Shown here piece by piece: positions 38,262 through 46,954 of a DNA stretch of 64,000 nucleotides. The notes below the pieces were generated by a model, which was not told where the DNA came from, made no database searches, and saw only the letters and a list, made by a program, of their open reading frames with translations. A program made the position numbers and the translations under genes. Source of the DNA: CAVXFL01 sp963761015 (lineage in GTDB: Bacteria > Pseudomonadota > Alphaproteobacteria > Acetobacterales > Acetobacteraceae); the NCBI GenBank assembly GCA_963761015.1, contig CAVXFL010000009.1:62001-126000 (forward strand). The letters are read 5' to 3'. Position 1 is the stretch's first letter. Each line of letters begins with the position of its first letter.

Positions 38262-39363
38262 CTAATTCGCGGGCGGCTGGACGTTCAGCTCGCGCGCGGT
38301 CGCGACCATCGCGGCCCAGGTGTCGGGCTGCAAGGGGATGCCGTTCCTTCAGCCGCTCGGTACGGGTGCGCGCTTCCGGCTCGCCGGGCACCAGCACCTC
38401 GCCGTCTGGCGTGGCTGGGCGCGACGCCTTCACGTATTCGGCGAAGTCCTGTGCCTTTTGGACGAAATCGGCCGCGCCCAGGCTGGTCGGGTCGAGATAG
38501 ATCGACAGCATGCCGTTGGTGATGCGCGTGCGCTTGCCGCCGGGAACCGGCCCCGACGTGCCGGCGCCGATCAGGCAGCCGGCCAGAATGTCGCACATGA
38601 ACGCCAGGCCCGAGCCCTTGTGCTCGCCGAACGTGCGCAGCGCGCCTTCGCCTTGCGCGGAATCGCGGACATGCGTGCCCTCGATCGGTCCGTAAAGCAC
38701 GCGCGGATCGCCGGATATCTGCCCGTCCGGGCCGATCAGCGCGTTGTCGGGCACCGGCTTGCCGCCATTCGAGGCCACCAGCACCTTGCCCTCGGCCACC
38801 AGCGAGGTGGCGAAATCCAGCAGCATCGGAATCCCGCCGTTCGGCGTCGGGATCGCGATGCAGATCGGGTTGGTGGAGAAGCGCCGGCTCACGCCGCCGA
38901 ACGGCGCCACCAGCTCGCCGAACTCGACGTTGACGAAGTGGAGCGACACCAGCCCGGCGGCGGCCGCGCGCTCGCCCCAGTCGCCGATGCGACCGAGATG
39001 CCCGACATTGCGCAGCCCGATCACCGCGATGCCGCCTTGCCTGGCCTTGCGGATGCCGAGATCCACCGCCTGCTCGCCGATCGACTGGCCGAGCCCGAGA
39101 TTGCCGTCGACGATGGCGTGCATCGGGGTTTCGGCGACGATGCTGATCGTCTGCCCGGGGCGCACGAAATCCTGCTTGATCCACAGCACGTAGCGCGGCA
39201 CGCGGATGACGCCGTGGCTGTCGTGGCCGGCGAGATTGGCCGAGATCAGGTGGCCGGCGGCGCACGCCGCCTCGGCGCGGGCGCAACCGGCGGCGGCGAA
39301 AATGTCGGCGACAAAGCCGCGCAGCTTGTCGACGGCGACCGTGATCGCGGGTTGCTGGGCCAT
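38262..39363 (-). CDS. malate/L-lactate dehydrogenase (Ldh) family protein (frameshifted)
   Basis: About 366 residues after correction. NAD(P)-dependent oxidoreductase of the Ldh2/MdH fold, distinct from classical lactate dehydrogenase. Seen: LISANLAGHDSHGVIRVPRY with the catalytic His, VGHLGRIGDWGERAA, FSTNPICIAIPTPNGGIPMLLDFATS, and GEHKGSGLAFMCDILAG. Near 38344 an extra base breaks the C-terminus; removing it gives TERLKDGIPLQPDTWAAMVATARELNVQPPAN and a stop at 38262. Without repair the frame runs on for 130 unrelated residues. Substrate unknown. Confidence 0.85.
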
Positions 39364-39439
39364 GTCTGCTACTTCCCTCCTATGCGTGCCGCGGGCGCTC
39401 GCCTCCTCGCCCCTTACGGGAGACAGGCCGCTGGCGCGT

Positions 39440-40792
39440 CTATCCAAGCCCGCGCGCGGCGGCCAATACCCGGTCGATGAAGGTCTCGGCGCCGCCGAGA
39501 TAGCGGGCGGGGTCGGTCAGCCGGTCGATCGCGGCGCGATCCAGCTTTTGCGTCACCGCGGGCTCGCGCGCCAGGGCGTCGGCAAGGCTGATCCGCTCGG
39601 TCAGCGCTGCGTCGCTTGCATGCTGAACCACGTGATGCGCCGCTTCCCGCCCGACATGCGGGGCGAGGCCCATCATCACCGCTTCGGCCATGATGAGCCC
39701 GTGCGTCGTGTCGAGGTTGCGGCGCATGCGTTCCGCATCGACCACCATGCCCTCGGCGATGGTTGTCGCGTGCAGCACCGCGCCGTGCGCGAGCACGAAG
39801 GCCTGCGGCAGGGCGAGAAGTTCGGCCTGCCAGGGGCCGGTGCCGCGCTCCTGGTCCTGCGCCATGGCGCCCTGCATGAGCGGCACCAGCGCCTGCACGC
39901 CGCGCGCCGCCGCGAGGATGTATTCCGAGGCGATCGGGTTGCGCTTTTGCGGCATCGTCGAGGAACTGCCGCGCCCGGCGACATGCGGTTCGCTCACCTC
40001 CGCGACCTCGGTCTGCGCCAGCAGGATGATGTCGAACGCGACCTTGGCGAGGCTCCCGCAGAGCAGGCCGAGGAACGACACCGTCTCGGCCAATCCGTCG
40101 CGCGCCACATGCCAGGGCGCGGGCGGCACGCCGAGGCCGAGTTCCGCCGCGAGCCCATCGAGCACGGCGATGCCCTGCTCGCCGAGCGAGGCGAGCGTGC
40201 CAGCCGCGCCACCGAACTCAACCCGCTCGACCCTGGGGCGCAGCTGGTCGAGCCGCTCGACATGCGCGAGCAGCGGCGTCAGCCAAACCGCGCATTTCAG
40301 GCCGAACGTCGTCGGCAGCGCGTGCTGGAGGTGGGTCCGTCCGGGCATGAGCGTGCGCCGGTGCCGCTCCGCCTGTCCGGCGAGCGCGGCGGCGAGGGCG
40401 AGCAGATCCGACCGCAGCAGCGCCAGTCCGTCGCGGACTTGCAGGACCAGCGCCGTGTCCATGATGTCCTGCGTGGTCGCGCCCCAATGTGTCCAGCGCC
40501 CGGCCGCGCCGGCCGCGCGCGACAGGCCCTTCACCACGCCGACCACCGGATAGCCGACATTGCGCACGCTGGCGGCCAGTTCCGCGGTGTCCAGGTTGTC
40601 GACGCGCGCGGCGGCGACGATGGCCTCGGCCGCGTCCGCCGGGATGATGCCAAGCCGCGATTGCACGCGCGCCAGCGCCGCCTCGACATCCAGCATGCGT
40701 TGCAGAAAGGCGCGCTCGTCGAACATGGCACGCATGGCGTCGGAGCCATAGAGCGTGCCGAAGATCGGGCTGTCGGCTGGATTTACCGGCAT
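39440..40792 (-). CDS. pcaB: 3-carboxy-cis,cis-muconate cycloisomerase
   Basis: 450 residues, fumarase/aspartase superfamily. Lactonises 3-carboxy-cis,cis-muconate in the protocatechuate branch of the beta-ketoadipate pathway. The signature GSSSTMPQKRNP is present, with HWGATTQDIMDTA and GRTHLQHALPTTFG. Adenylosuccinate lyase is the alternative, but the pcaG and pcaH genes just upstream favour PcaB. The GIY-YIG element lies between this gene and pcaG. Confidence 0.88.
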   Translation of the reverse strand: MPVNPADSPIFGTLYGSDAMRAMFDERAFLQRMLDVEAALARVQSRLGIIPADAAEAIVAAARVDNLDTAELAASVRNVGYPVVGVVKGLSRAAGAAGRWTHWGATTQDIMDTALVLQVRDGLALLRSDLLALAAALAGQAERHRRTLMPGRTHLQHALPTTFGLKCAVWLTPLLAHVERLDQLRPRVERVEFGGAAGTLASLGEQGIAVLDGLAAELGLGVPPAPWHVARDGLAETVSFLGLLCGSLAKVAFDIILLAQTEVAEVSEPHVAGRGSSSTMPQKRNPIASEYILAAARGVQALVPLMQGAMAQDQERGTGPWQAELLALPQAFVLAHGAVLHATTIAEGMVVDAERMRRNLDTTHGLIMAEAVMMGLAPHVGREAAHHVVQHASDAALTERISLADALAREPAVTQKLDRAAIDRLTDPARYLGGAETFIDRVLAAARGLG

Positions 40793-40882
40793 CAGTTACC
40801 ACTCCGCCCGTGGATGTCGCCTCCCTATATCGCCACCGCCGCAACAGTTCCATTGACGACATGCTATCGGCACCCAGCCAAG

Positions 40883-41247
40883 GTCATTGCGAGGAGCGAA
40901 GCGACGAAGCAATCTCCCTCCATGGAGCGGCAATATTTCGTCTATATCCTGACCAACCATTATCATACGGTGCTGTATAGCGGCGTGACGAACGACCTGG
41001 AACGACGCATGTTTGAGCACCATACGAAGGTGACCAAGGGATTCACCAGCCGCTATAACAGTCGACAAACTGGTATTTTTCGAGATCGCCAGCGATCCGT
41101 ATACAGCCATTGCCCGGGAGAAGCAGATCAAGGCGGGTTCGCGTCGGAAAAAGATCGCACTTATCAACGAAATGAACCCGGCTTGGCGCGACTTGCTCAA
41201 CGAACTGCGGCACGAGATTGCTTCGTCGCTTCGCTCCTCGCAATGAC
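40883..41247. mobile_element. GIY-YIG nuclease unit bounded by 34-bp perfect inverted repeats
   Basis: Positions 40883-40916 and 41214-41247 are exact reverse complements (34/34), beginning GTCATTGCGAGGAGCG on the outer edges. Between them lies a single small gene for a GIY-YIG nuclease, whose last ten residues and stop are written by the right repeat. The unit interrupts the pcaH-pcaG-pcaB order and runs against it. Copies of the repeat without the gene appear at 49785-49876 and, degenerate, at 54011-54079. I infer a mobilisable unit; transposition itself is not shown. Confidence 0.6.
40922..41246 (+). CDS. GIY-YIG nuclease domain protein (frameshifted)
   Basis: About 107 residues after correction. 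Single GIY-YIG domain: RQYFVYILTNHYHTVLYSGVTNDLERRMFEHH carries the VYI and YSG strands and the catalytic Arg in DLERR; REKQIKAGSRRKKIALINEMNPAWRDL supplies the metal-binding Glu. An extra A near 41060 breaks the frame between SRYN and VDKLVFFEIASDPY. The C-terminal EIASSLRSSQ is encoded by the inverted repeat. Short proteins of this kind are common and multicopy in alphaproteobacteria, with role unsettled. Confidence 0.8.
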
Positions 41248-41375
41248 ATGATGAATGACACTGGGTTCAAGAAACCAGCCCTAGGGATTGCGTTGGTCGA
41301 TAACTCTGGACCGATTTCGTTGGGTGTCGGCATGACGTGCCAGCTCCCGTCTCTCAGGGCCGCGAATCTCCTCCC

Positions 41376-41924
41376 TCAGACCTTGAAGAACACCGTCTCG
41401 TTGCCGCCTTGCAGCCGGATATCGAGCCGCCATTCCTGCAAGCTCGCCGCCGTCTCGCCGGTATCGGCGGGCTCGCTCTTCGCGACCAGCGTCGCGCGCC
41501 GGTGCGCGTCTTCGATGGACGACAGCAGCGGATCGGTTTCGTTCAGCTCGTGTCCGTCGAAATAGGCGCGCGTGACCAGGCCCTTGAGCAGGCCCCGGGC
41601 GAAAACCGTGATCGCGATGTGCGGCGCCTGGGTCGTGTTGCCGCGGCCGCGCACCGGGCCTGGCTTGATCGTCACGAACCGGAACCGTCCGGCGCTGTCG
41701 GTCGCCGCTCGCCCGAAACCCTGGAACGTGTCGCTCGCCGGCGGATCGGGCTGCCAGATCTCCACCGCCGCATCCGCCACCGGCGCGCCGTCACCGTCGG
41801 TAATGATCCCCGTCAGCACCATCTTGTCGCCCTCCGCGCCGAAGCGCGTCAGGTCGGACCATTCGGCGTCCCCGATCAGGTGCCAATAGGGACCGATCGT
41901 CTGGCTGGCGGTCAGGCCCGGCAT
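41376..41924 (-). CDS. pcaG: protocatechuate 3,4-dioxygenase alpha subunit
   Basis: 182 residues, intradiol dioxygenase fold. Starts TASQTIGPYWHLIG and contains DAAVEIWQPDP, then PHIAITVFARGLLKGLVTRAYF typical of PcaG, and lacks the full iron site, as expected for the alpha subunit. It pairs with PcaH to open the protocatechuate ring. ATG one base after the pcaH stop, so translation is coupled. Confidence 0.93.
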   Translation of the reverse strand: MPGLTASQTIGPYWHLIGDAEWSDLTRFGAEGDKMVLTGIITDGDGAPVADAAVEIWQPDPPASDTFQGFGRAATDSAGRFRFVTIKPGPVRGRGNTTQAPHIAITVFARGLLKGLVTRAYFDGHELNETDPLLSSIEDAHRRATLVAKSEPADTGETAASLQEWRLDIRLQGGNETVFFKV

Positions 41925-41925
41925 G

Positions 41926-42630
41926 TCAGGCGTCGTCCATCGGCGTGGCCTCGCGCCCGCGGAGCACGAAATCGAAACGGTAGCCGAGCGCCCATTCCGG
42001 CCTGGTCAGCGCGATGTCGAATTGCGCGACCAGCCGCGCGCGCGCGGCTTCGTCCGGCACCGCGTTGTAGACCGGGTCGAGCGGCAGCAGCGGGTCACCA
42101 GGAAAGTACATTTGCGTAATGAGTCGCGTGGCGAAGCCGGGGCCGAACAGCGAGAAGTGGATGTGGTTGGGGCGCCAGGCGTTAGGATGGTTGCGCCACG
42201 GATAGGCCCCCGGCTTCACCGTGACGAAGCTGTAGCGACCCTCGGCATCGGTGAACACGCGCCCCGCGCCGCGGAAATGCGGATCGAGCGGCGCGTCGTG
42301 CTGGTCGCTCGGATGCTGATACCGACCGGACGCATTGGCTTGCCAGATTTCGATGATCGTGTTCGGCACCGGCCGGCCGTCCTCGTCCATCACCGCTCCG
42401 GCGACGATGATCCGCTCGCCGAGCGCGTGCCGCCCGTCCACGACCGAAAGGTCGGCGAGCGGCGGGAACCGCTCGGGCGAAAAGCGCGGCCCCGTCGTTT
42501 CGGTGATGGTGTGCGGCAGCGAGACCAGCGCGTGCAGCGGCCGGCGCTTGTGCGAACTGCCGTACGCGGGCACGTCGTAGGGCGGTTGCGCGCCCGGCGC
42601 CGGCGCGCGGAAGGCGATCACGTCGTTCAT
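41926..42630 (-). CDS. pcaH: protocatechuate 3,4-dioxygenase beta subunit
   Basis: 234 residues. Catalytic iron subunit: IIEIWQANASGRYQH with a Tyr ligand, GAYPWRNHPNAWRPNHIHFSLFG with Tyr and both His ligands. N-terminal SSHKRRPLHALVSLPHTITETTGP is the usual PcaH lead. ATG 42630. Upstream of pcaG with one base between; pcaB follows beyond the inserted nuclease unit. Confidence 0.94.
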   Translation of the reverse strand: MNDVIAFRAPAPGAQPPYDVPAYGSSHKRRPLHALVSLPHTITETTGPRFSPERFPPLADLSVVDGRHALGERIIVAGAVMDEDGRPVPNTIIEIWQANASGRYQHPSDQHDAPLDPHFRGAGRVFTDAEGRYSFVTVKPGAYPWRNHPNAWRPNHIHFSLFGPGFATRLITQMYFPGDPLLPLDPVYNAVPDEAARARLVAQFDIALTRPEWALGYRFDFVLRGREATPMDDA

Positions 42631-42716
42631 GGCTCGATTTCCGGATTCTCTGGCGCGGGCGACCATGGCGAACCCTGACACGCGGCCTCGCCCCGCGCAA
42701 CGCGGTTCCCCGGCGG

Positions 42717-43175
42717 CTAGGGGAAGGACTTGGCGCCCGCCGGGGCGATGGTGACTTCGACCAGCCGTTCGCCGACGTTCTGGAACCTGACGGTGCAGCC
42801 GAGGACCTTGCCCGGCGCCAGCGACGCGGCCGTTTGCAGCAGGACGATGTGATAGCCGAGCGGCTTCAGGACAACGGTGTGGCGTGGCGGGAGCGGGATC
42901 GCCTTCACGACGCGGGTCGATGGCGAGCCTTCGCCGCCGGTATCCACCGTGACCATCTCGGTGAACTGGGCGAACGTGCATCTGGTGCGGAGCAGCTTGT
43001 CGGGCACGTCGCCGTTGTTGGCGATGGTCATATAGAGTGGCGTGTCGTCGCCCACCTTGGCGGGCGCGGGCGCCCACGCGCGCGAGACGATCATCGGGCC
43101 GGGTACCGCGGGGATGGCGAGGACCGGGGTCGCACCTATCAGGAGACCGAACCCTAGGGCGGCAGGAATACGCAT
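42717..43175 (-). CDS. PCu(A)C-like periplasmic protein, metal motif altered
   Basis: 152 residues. Signal peptide (ALGFGLLIGATPVLA), then VSRAWAPAPAKVGDDTPLYMTIANNG, the start of a PCu(A)C cupredoxin-like domain used in copper delivery to cytochrome oxidase. The usual copper motif has Met and His in spaced pairs; here the equivalent region is PRHTVVLKPLGYHIVLL, keeping two His but no Met. Copper binding may be lost or changed. It sits 3 bp upstream of dgoA in coordinates, on the same strand, near pca genes rather than copper genes. Confidence 0.65.
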   Translation of the reverse strand: MRIPAALGFGLLIGATPVLAIPAVPGPMIVSRAWAPAPAKVGDDTPLYMTIANNGDVPDKLLRTRCTFAQFTEMVTVDTGGEGSPSTRVVKAIPLPPRHTVVLKPLGYHIVLLQTAASLAPGKVLGCTVRFQNVGERLVEVTIAPAGAKSFP

Positions 43176-43178
43176 TCC

Positions 43179-43817
43179 CTAGTTTTCGACCCGATCGGAA
43201 CCCCGTTGTAAAGCCGCAACCAGCCGGCGGGCTTTTTGCGCGACCGCCTCGGCGCTGTCGCCGGGCTTGTAGATCGACGAGCCGATGCCGAACCCGGCGG
43301 CGCCGGCTTCACGCCAGGGCGCCAAATTGTCCGGGCCGATGCCGCCGACCGGCAACACGCCGGTGCCGTTCGGCAGGACGGCCAAGAGCGCCTTCAACAC
43401 CGCCGGGCTCGCCGCCTCCGCCGGAAACAGCTTCAGCGCGTCGGCGCCCGCGGCGAGCAGCGCGAAGGCCTCGGCGGGGGTGAAGAAGCCGGGCACCGCG
43501 ATCAACTCCTCCCGCTTCGCGGCGCGCACGATCGCCGGATCGGCGTGCGGGGTGACGATCAGGCGCCCGCCGGCCCAGGCGATTTCCGAAACCTGCTGCG
43601 GCGTCATCACCGTGCCGGCGCCGACCAGCATGCGCTCGCCGAACCGGCGCGCGAGGATGCCGATGGTCTCGATCGGCCGTGGCGAATTGAGCGGCACCTC
43701 GACGATCGCGAGCCCCGCTTCTTCCAGTGCCGCGACGACCGGCTCGGCCTCCTCGGGGCGAATGCCGCGCAGGATGGCGATCAGGTTGCAGCGCCGCAGC
43801 CAGTCGCTCAGCACCAT
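43179..43817 (-). CDS. dgoA: 2-dehydro-3-deoxy-6-phosphogalactonate aldolase
   Basis: 212 residues, KDPG/KDPGal aldolase barrel. Catalytic Glu in AIVEVPLNSP, GAGTVMTPQQV, and the Schiff-base Lys in ADALKLFPAEAASP. Splits 2-keto-3-deoxy-6-phosphogalactonate to pyruvate and glyceraldehyde 3-phosphate. Overlaps dgoK by 10 bp, which favours the galactonate over the gluconate (Eda) assignment. Confidence 0.9.
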   Translation of the reverse strand: MVLSDWLRRCNLIAILRGIRPEEAEPVVAALEEAGLAIVEVPLNSPRPIETIGILARRFGERMLVGAGTVMTPQQVSEIAWAGGRLIVTPHADPAIVRAAKREELIAVPGFFTPAEAFALLAAGADALKLFPAEAASPAVLKALLAVLPNGTGVLPVGGIGPDNLAPWREAGAAGFGIGSSIYKPGDSAEAVAQKARRLVAALQRGSDRVEN

Positions 43818-44686
43818 CGCGCAAGCCTCCCGATCGTGGCGAGACCGCGCGCGGCCGCGTCCGGATCGTGATGGACCACGTGCCCGCCCGCCGCCGCGAT
43901 GGCGCGCGCATAGAGGGTGCAAAGCTCCGTCGCCCCGATCAGGTGCACCTCGGCCGGTTCAATCATGGCGGCGCGGACCTCGTGGCCGATCAGCAGGCCG
44001 GACAGATAGCCGGCGGATTCGGTTTCCGACAGCCGCCCGGCGAGGCCGAGCGTGCGCACGCCGAACAGATGGTGCAGCATCCCGCCGGCATCCGCCGAGC
44101 GCGCCACGCCCCGGTCGAACGCGGCCGGATCGGTGGGCCCCTCGCGCATCATGCGGCCGAGAATGGTGTGCCCGCGCAGGGCAGCGAACGCCTCGCCGGT
44201 CAGATGGGTGGCGTAGCCGGCGATGCGGCCGGCGGCGATGCGCGCCCATTTGGCGTGGCTGCCGGGCAGGCACGCTAGGCCGTTATCGCCGATTTCGGCC
44301 AGCACGCCGACAAGCTGGGTCTCCTCGCCGCGCATCACCTCCGGCACGCCCGCCGGATCGGTGTCCGACAGGCCCGGAACCAGCTTCACCCGCGTGCCGT
44401 CGAACGGCACGTCGACAAGGGCGCGGGCGAGATCGGCCGGGCCGGCGGGGCAGGGGAGGTAGGGCGCTTCGACCCAGCCTTGCCGGCTGCCGATCATGCC
44501 CGCCAGCAGCACCCGAGCCTCGCCGCCGGCGAGCCAGGGACCGATCTGAGCTTGCAACGTTTCCGCGAACCGCGCCCCCGCGATTTGCAGGATGCCGAGC
44601 GGGGCTTCGCGGCGCTCGTGGATGCCACCGTCCTGGTCGAGGCGGAAGGCGCGAAAGCCGCTCGTGCCCCAATCGATGCCGATCAT
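43808..44686 (-). CDS. dgoK: 2-dehydro-3-deoxygalactonokinase
   Basis: 292 residues. Starts MIGIDWGTSGFRAFRLD, the phosphate-binding loop of the DgoK family (ASKHA-like fold), with LAGMIGSRQGWVEAPYLPCP, RGEETQLVG and CLPGSHAKW. Phosphorylates 2-keto-3-deoxygalactonate for DgoA. Translationally coupled to dgoA by a 10-bp overlap. A GMC oxidoreductase lies 22 bp upstream, so the group may feed an oxidised sugar acid into this branch. Confidence 0.92.
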   Translation of the reverse strand: MIGIDWGTSGFRAFRLDQDGGIHERREAPLGILQIAGARFAETLQAQIGPWLAGGEARVLLAGMIGSRQGWVEAPYLPCPAGPADLARALVDVPFDGTRVKLVPGLSDTDPAGVPEVMRGEETQLVGVLAEIGDNGLACLPGSHAKWARIAAGRIAGYATHLTGEAFAALRGHTILGRMMREGPTDPAAFDRGVARSADAGGMLHHLFGVRTLGLAGRLSETESAGYLSGLLIGHEVRAAMIEPAEVHLIGATELCTLYARAIAAAGGHVVHHDPDAAARGLATIGRLARWC

Positions 44687-44696
44687 CGCCCGGGTC

Positions 44697-44719
44697 CTCT
44701 CCCCCCGATCAGGGGAGAG
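44697..44719. terminator. hairpin at the end of the GMC gene
   Basis: CTCTCCCC and GGGGAGAG arms around CCGATCA, overlapping the GMC stop and ending 11 bp before the dgoK start. It could attenuate reading from the oxidoreductase into dgoKA. Confidence 0.35.
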
Positions 44720-46319
44720 AGGGCTTGCCGGGGAACAGGGGCGGGTCGCGGCCGGATCTCAGAATCTGCCGCTTGTTGAGTTGGTCGGCGATGTAGCCGG
44801 CCTGGCGGATGGCCAGCGCGACGATGGTCAGCGTCGGGTTTTCCGCGCCGCCGCTGGAGAACTGGCTGCCGTCGGAGATGAACAGATTCGCGATGTCGTG
44901 CGTCTGCCCGTGGCTGTTGCACACGCCGTCGCGCGGGTTCGCGCTCTGCCGGCAGGTGCCCATGTTGTGCGTGCTCGGGAACGGCGGCAGCTCGAAGACC
45001 TGCGTTGCCCCGAGCGACTCGTAGATCGCGCGGCCCGCCTTGAACGCGTGATTGCGCATGGCGAAGTCGTTCTGGTGGTCCTTGAAGTGCACGACCGGCA
45101 CCGGCAGCCCGTACTGATCCTTCTCCGTCGGATGCAAGGTCACCCCATTATCGTGCTGCGGCATGTCCTCGCCGACCAGCCACATGCCGGCGAAATGATC
45201 GTACATCTCCAGGATCTGGGTATAGTCGTGGCCCCACGCGCCGGGGATCAGGTTGGTCGCGAGACCGGCCAGTCCGAAGCCGGGCAACGTCTCCATTTCG
45301 TAACCGGCGGCGAAGCCCCGCTTGGGATCGAAGCGGGATTCGTCCTTGACGATACCCGCCATTTGCGTGCCGCGCTCGAAGTTCACGCGTCCCGGCATGA
45401 TCGCGTAAACCGTCCCGCTCATGTGGCGCAGGAAGTTGCGGCCCACCTGACCCGACGAGTTCGCCATTCCGTCCGGGTATTTCGACGAGGCCGAGTTCAG
45501 CAGCAGTCGCGGCGATTCCACCGAGTTGCCGGCCACGCAAACCGCGCGCGCCTTCTGCTCGTGATGGTTACCGGCCTTGTCGGCATAGATCACGCCCGTG
45601 ACCTTGCCGCTGGCATCGTGGGTGATGCGCAGCGCCATGCTTTCGGGCCTGAGTTCGAAATGTCCGGTGTCCTCGGCCTTCGGAACCTCGGTGTACAAGG
45701 TCGACCACTTGGCGCCGATCGCGCAGCCTTCCATGCAAAAGCCGATTTGTTGACAGCCCGGCCGGCCGTCCCGCGGCTGCGAATTGATCGCCATGTTGCC
45801 GGTGTGGAACTCCTTGTAGCCGACGCGCTTGGCGCCTGCCGCCATCACCTTATAGTTGTTGTTGCCGGGAAGGCGCGGAATGCCGTGGGTGCCGGTGACG
45901 CCCATCTTGTCCTCGGCCTTGTCGTAGAACGGCTCCATTTCGGCGAGCGTCAGCGGCCAATCGATGAGCGTGGTGCCCGGAATCTCGCCATAGGTCGTGC
46001 GCGCCTTGAACTCGTGCTCCTGCAAGCGCAGCGCCGCCGCCGCCCAGTGAACGCTGGTGCCGCCGACCGTCTTGCACACCCAAAGCGGCAGGCTGGGATT
46101 GAGATCGCCGGTGCCGATGCGCTTGTCGAGCCAGCTCAGGCGATTGAACATCACGTCGTTGTCGTTGACGATGTCGTCCATCTTCAGCCGCGGTCCGGCT
46201 TCGAGGCAGACGACGTCGATGCCGCGCTGCGCGAGTTCGTTGCCGAGCGTCCCGCCGCCGGCGCCGGAACCGACGATGACGACGACCGAATTGTCGTTCA
46301 GATCGAATGTCTTGGCCAT
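44709..46319 (-). CDS. GMC family FAD oxidoreductase
   Basis: 536 residues. Rossmann FAD motif VVVIVGSGAGGGTLGNELAQRG near the N-terminus; GMC features SRGDGRPGCQQIGFCMEGC-like substrate region (GCQQIGFCMEGCAIGAKW), VCVAGNSVESPRLLLNS and the C-terminal THNMGTCR...GGAENPTLTIVALAIRQA with active-site His/Asn. It resembles membrane-linked sugar or gluconate dehydrogenases of acetic acid bacteria. The small subunit follows the expected order 18 bp upstream, but no cytochrome c subunit is in the window. Confidence 0.85.
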   Translation of the reverse strand: MAKTFDLNDNSVVVIVGSGAGGGTLGNELAQRGIDVVCLEAGPRLKMDDIVNDNDVMFNRLSWLDKRIGTGDLNPSLPLWVCKTVGGTSVHWAAAALRLQEHEFKARTTYGEIPGTTLIDWPLTLAEMEPFYDKAEDKMGVTGTHGIPRLPGNNNYKVMAAGAKRVGYKEFHTGNMAINSQPRDGRPGCQQIGFCMEGCAIGAKWSTLYTEVPKAEDTGHFELRPESMALRITHDASGKVTGVIYADKAGNHHEQKARAVCVAGNSVESPRLLLNSASSKYPDGMANSSGQVGRNFLRHMSGTVYAIMPGRVNFERGTQMAGIVKDESRFDPKRGFAAGYEMETLPGFGLAGLATNLIPGAWGHDYTQILEMYDHFAGMWLVGEDMPQHDNGVTLHPTEKDQYGLPVPVVHFKDHQNDFAMRNHAFKAGRAIYESLGATQVFELPPFPSTHNMGTCRQSANPRDGVCNSHGQTHDIANLFISDGSQFSSGGAENPTLTIVALAIRQAGYIADQLNKRQILRSGRDPPLFPGKPSLP

Positions 46320-46337
46320 GGTTGCGTTCCTCCCCGC

Positions 46338-46859
46338 CTATTCGTTCGGCAGCCAGCCGATGTCGCCGAATCCCCGGTCGATGTAGCCGCCGAGCTGCAC
46401 CGAGGGGCCGCCGTAGCCGAACATGTGATAGACGAGCGGATTGCCGTACAGGCCGGAGATCGTCTTGCCGCGCACGGTAGTGAAGAAGTCGGTCTTTTCG
46501 ATGTTGCGCAGCACGGCGTCGCGCGCGCCGTCGCTCAACTCGATCCATGGCATGTTGTGGACCGCGTCGAGACCGGCCACGCCGTCGCGCAGCAGCTTGC
46601 GCATCGCCGCGTCGCCGCCGGCCGCCTTGTCGAGCTGGTCGACCACGACCGCGTAGTATTGCACGCCGAGCCTGTCATGCGGGAACAGGTCGTGCGTCAT
46701 GACCAGCAGCGTGCGCGCGGTGTGCGGGTCGAGATTGGTCGCCGCCATCGCCCAGGCGTGGTTGGGGCCGAAGATCAACGACCCGCCGGCGGCCAGCGCG
46801 GTGACCGCGATGCCGCTGGTGCGCAGAAAATCTCGGCGGCTCAGTCCGTCCGTTTCCAT
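46338..46859 (-). CDS. gluconate 2-dehydrogenase subunit 3 family protein
   Basis: 173 residues. Tat signal with the twin-Arg motif SRRDFLRTSG and a hydrophobic segment ending AWA, then a helical domain (ARTLLVMTHDLFPHDRLGVQYY). These small subunits carry the folded FAD subunit across the membrane as partners. It directly precedes the GMC gene on the same strand, consistent with a two-subunit complex. Confidence 0.82.
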   Translation of the reverse strand: METDGLSRRDFLRTSGIAVTALAAGGSLIFGPNHAWAMAATNLDPHTARTLLVMTHDLFPHDRLGVQYYAVVVDQLDKAAGGDAAMRKLLRDGVAGLDAVHNMPWIELSDGARDAVLRNIEKTDFFTTVRGKTISGLYGNPLVYHMFGYGGPSVQLGGYIDRGFGDIGWLPNE

Positions 46860-46954
46860 TGGGTTTCCTCCTCGGGGGATCTCGTCCCCCGCTTATTGTC
46901 AGCGGGGCAATTCAGCACCGATCCCGGCGCAGCGGCAAGCGCTCGGCTCTCGCG

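Noticed and set aside
39206..41251. A 681-codon plus-strand frame across Ldh, pcaB and the nuclease
   Set aside because: Only its last 100 codons (the GIY-YIG start) are real; the rest is the shadow of pcaB and the dehydrogenase.
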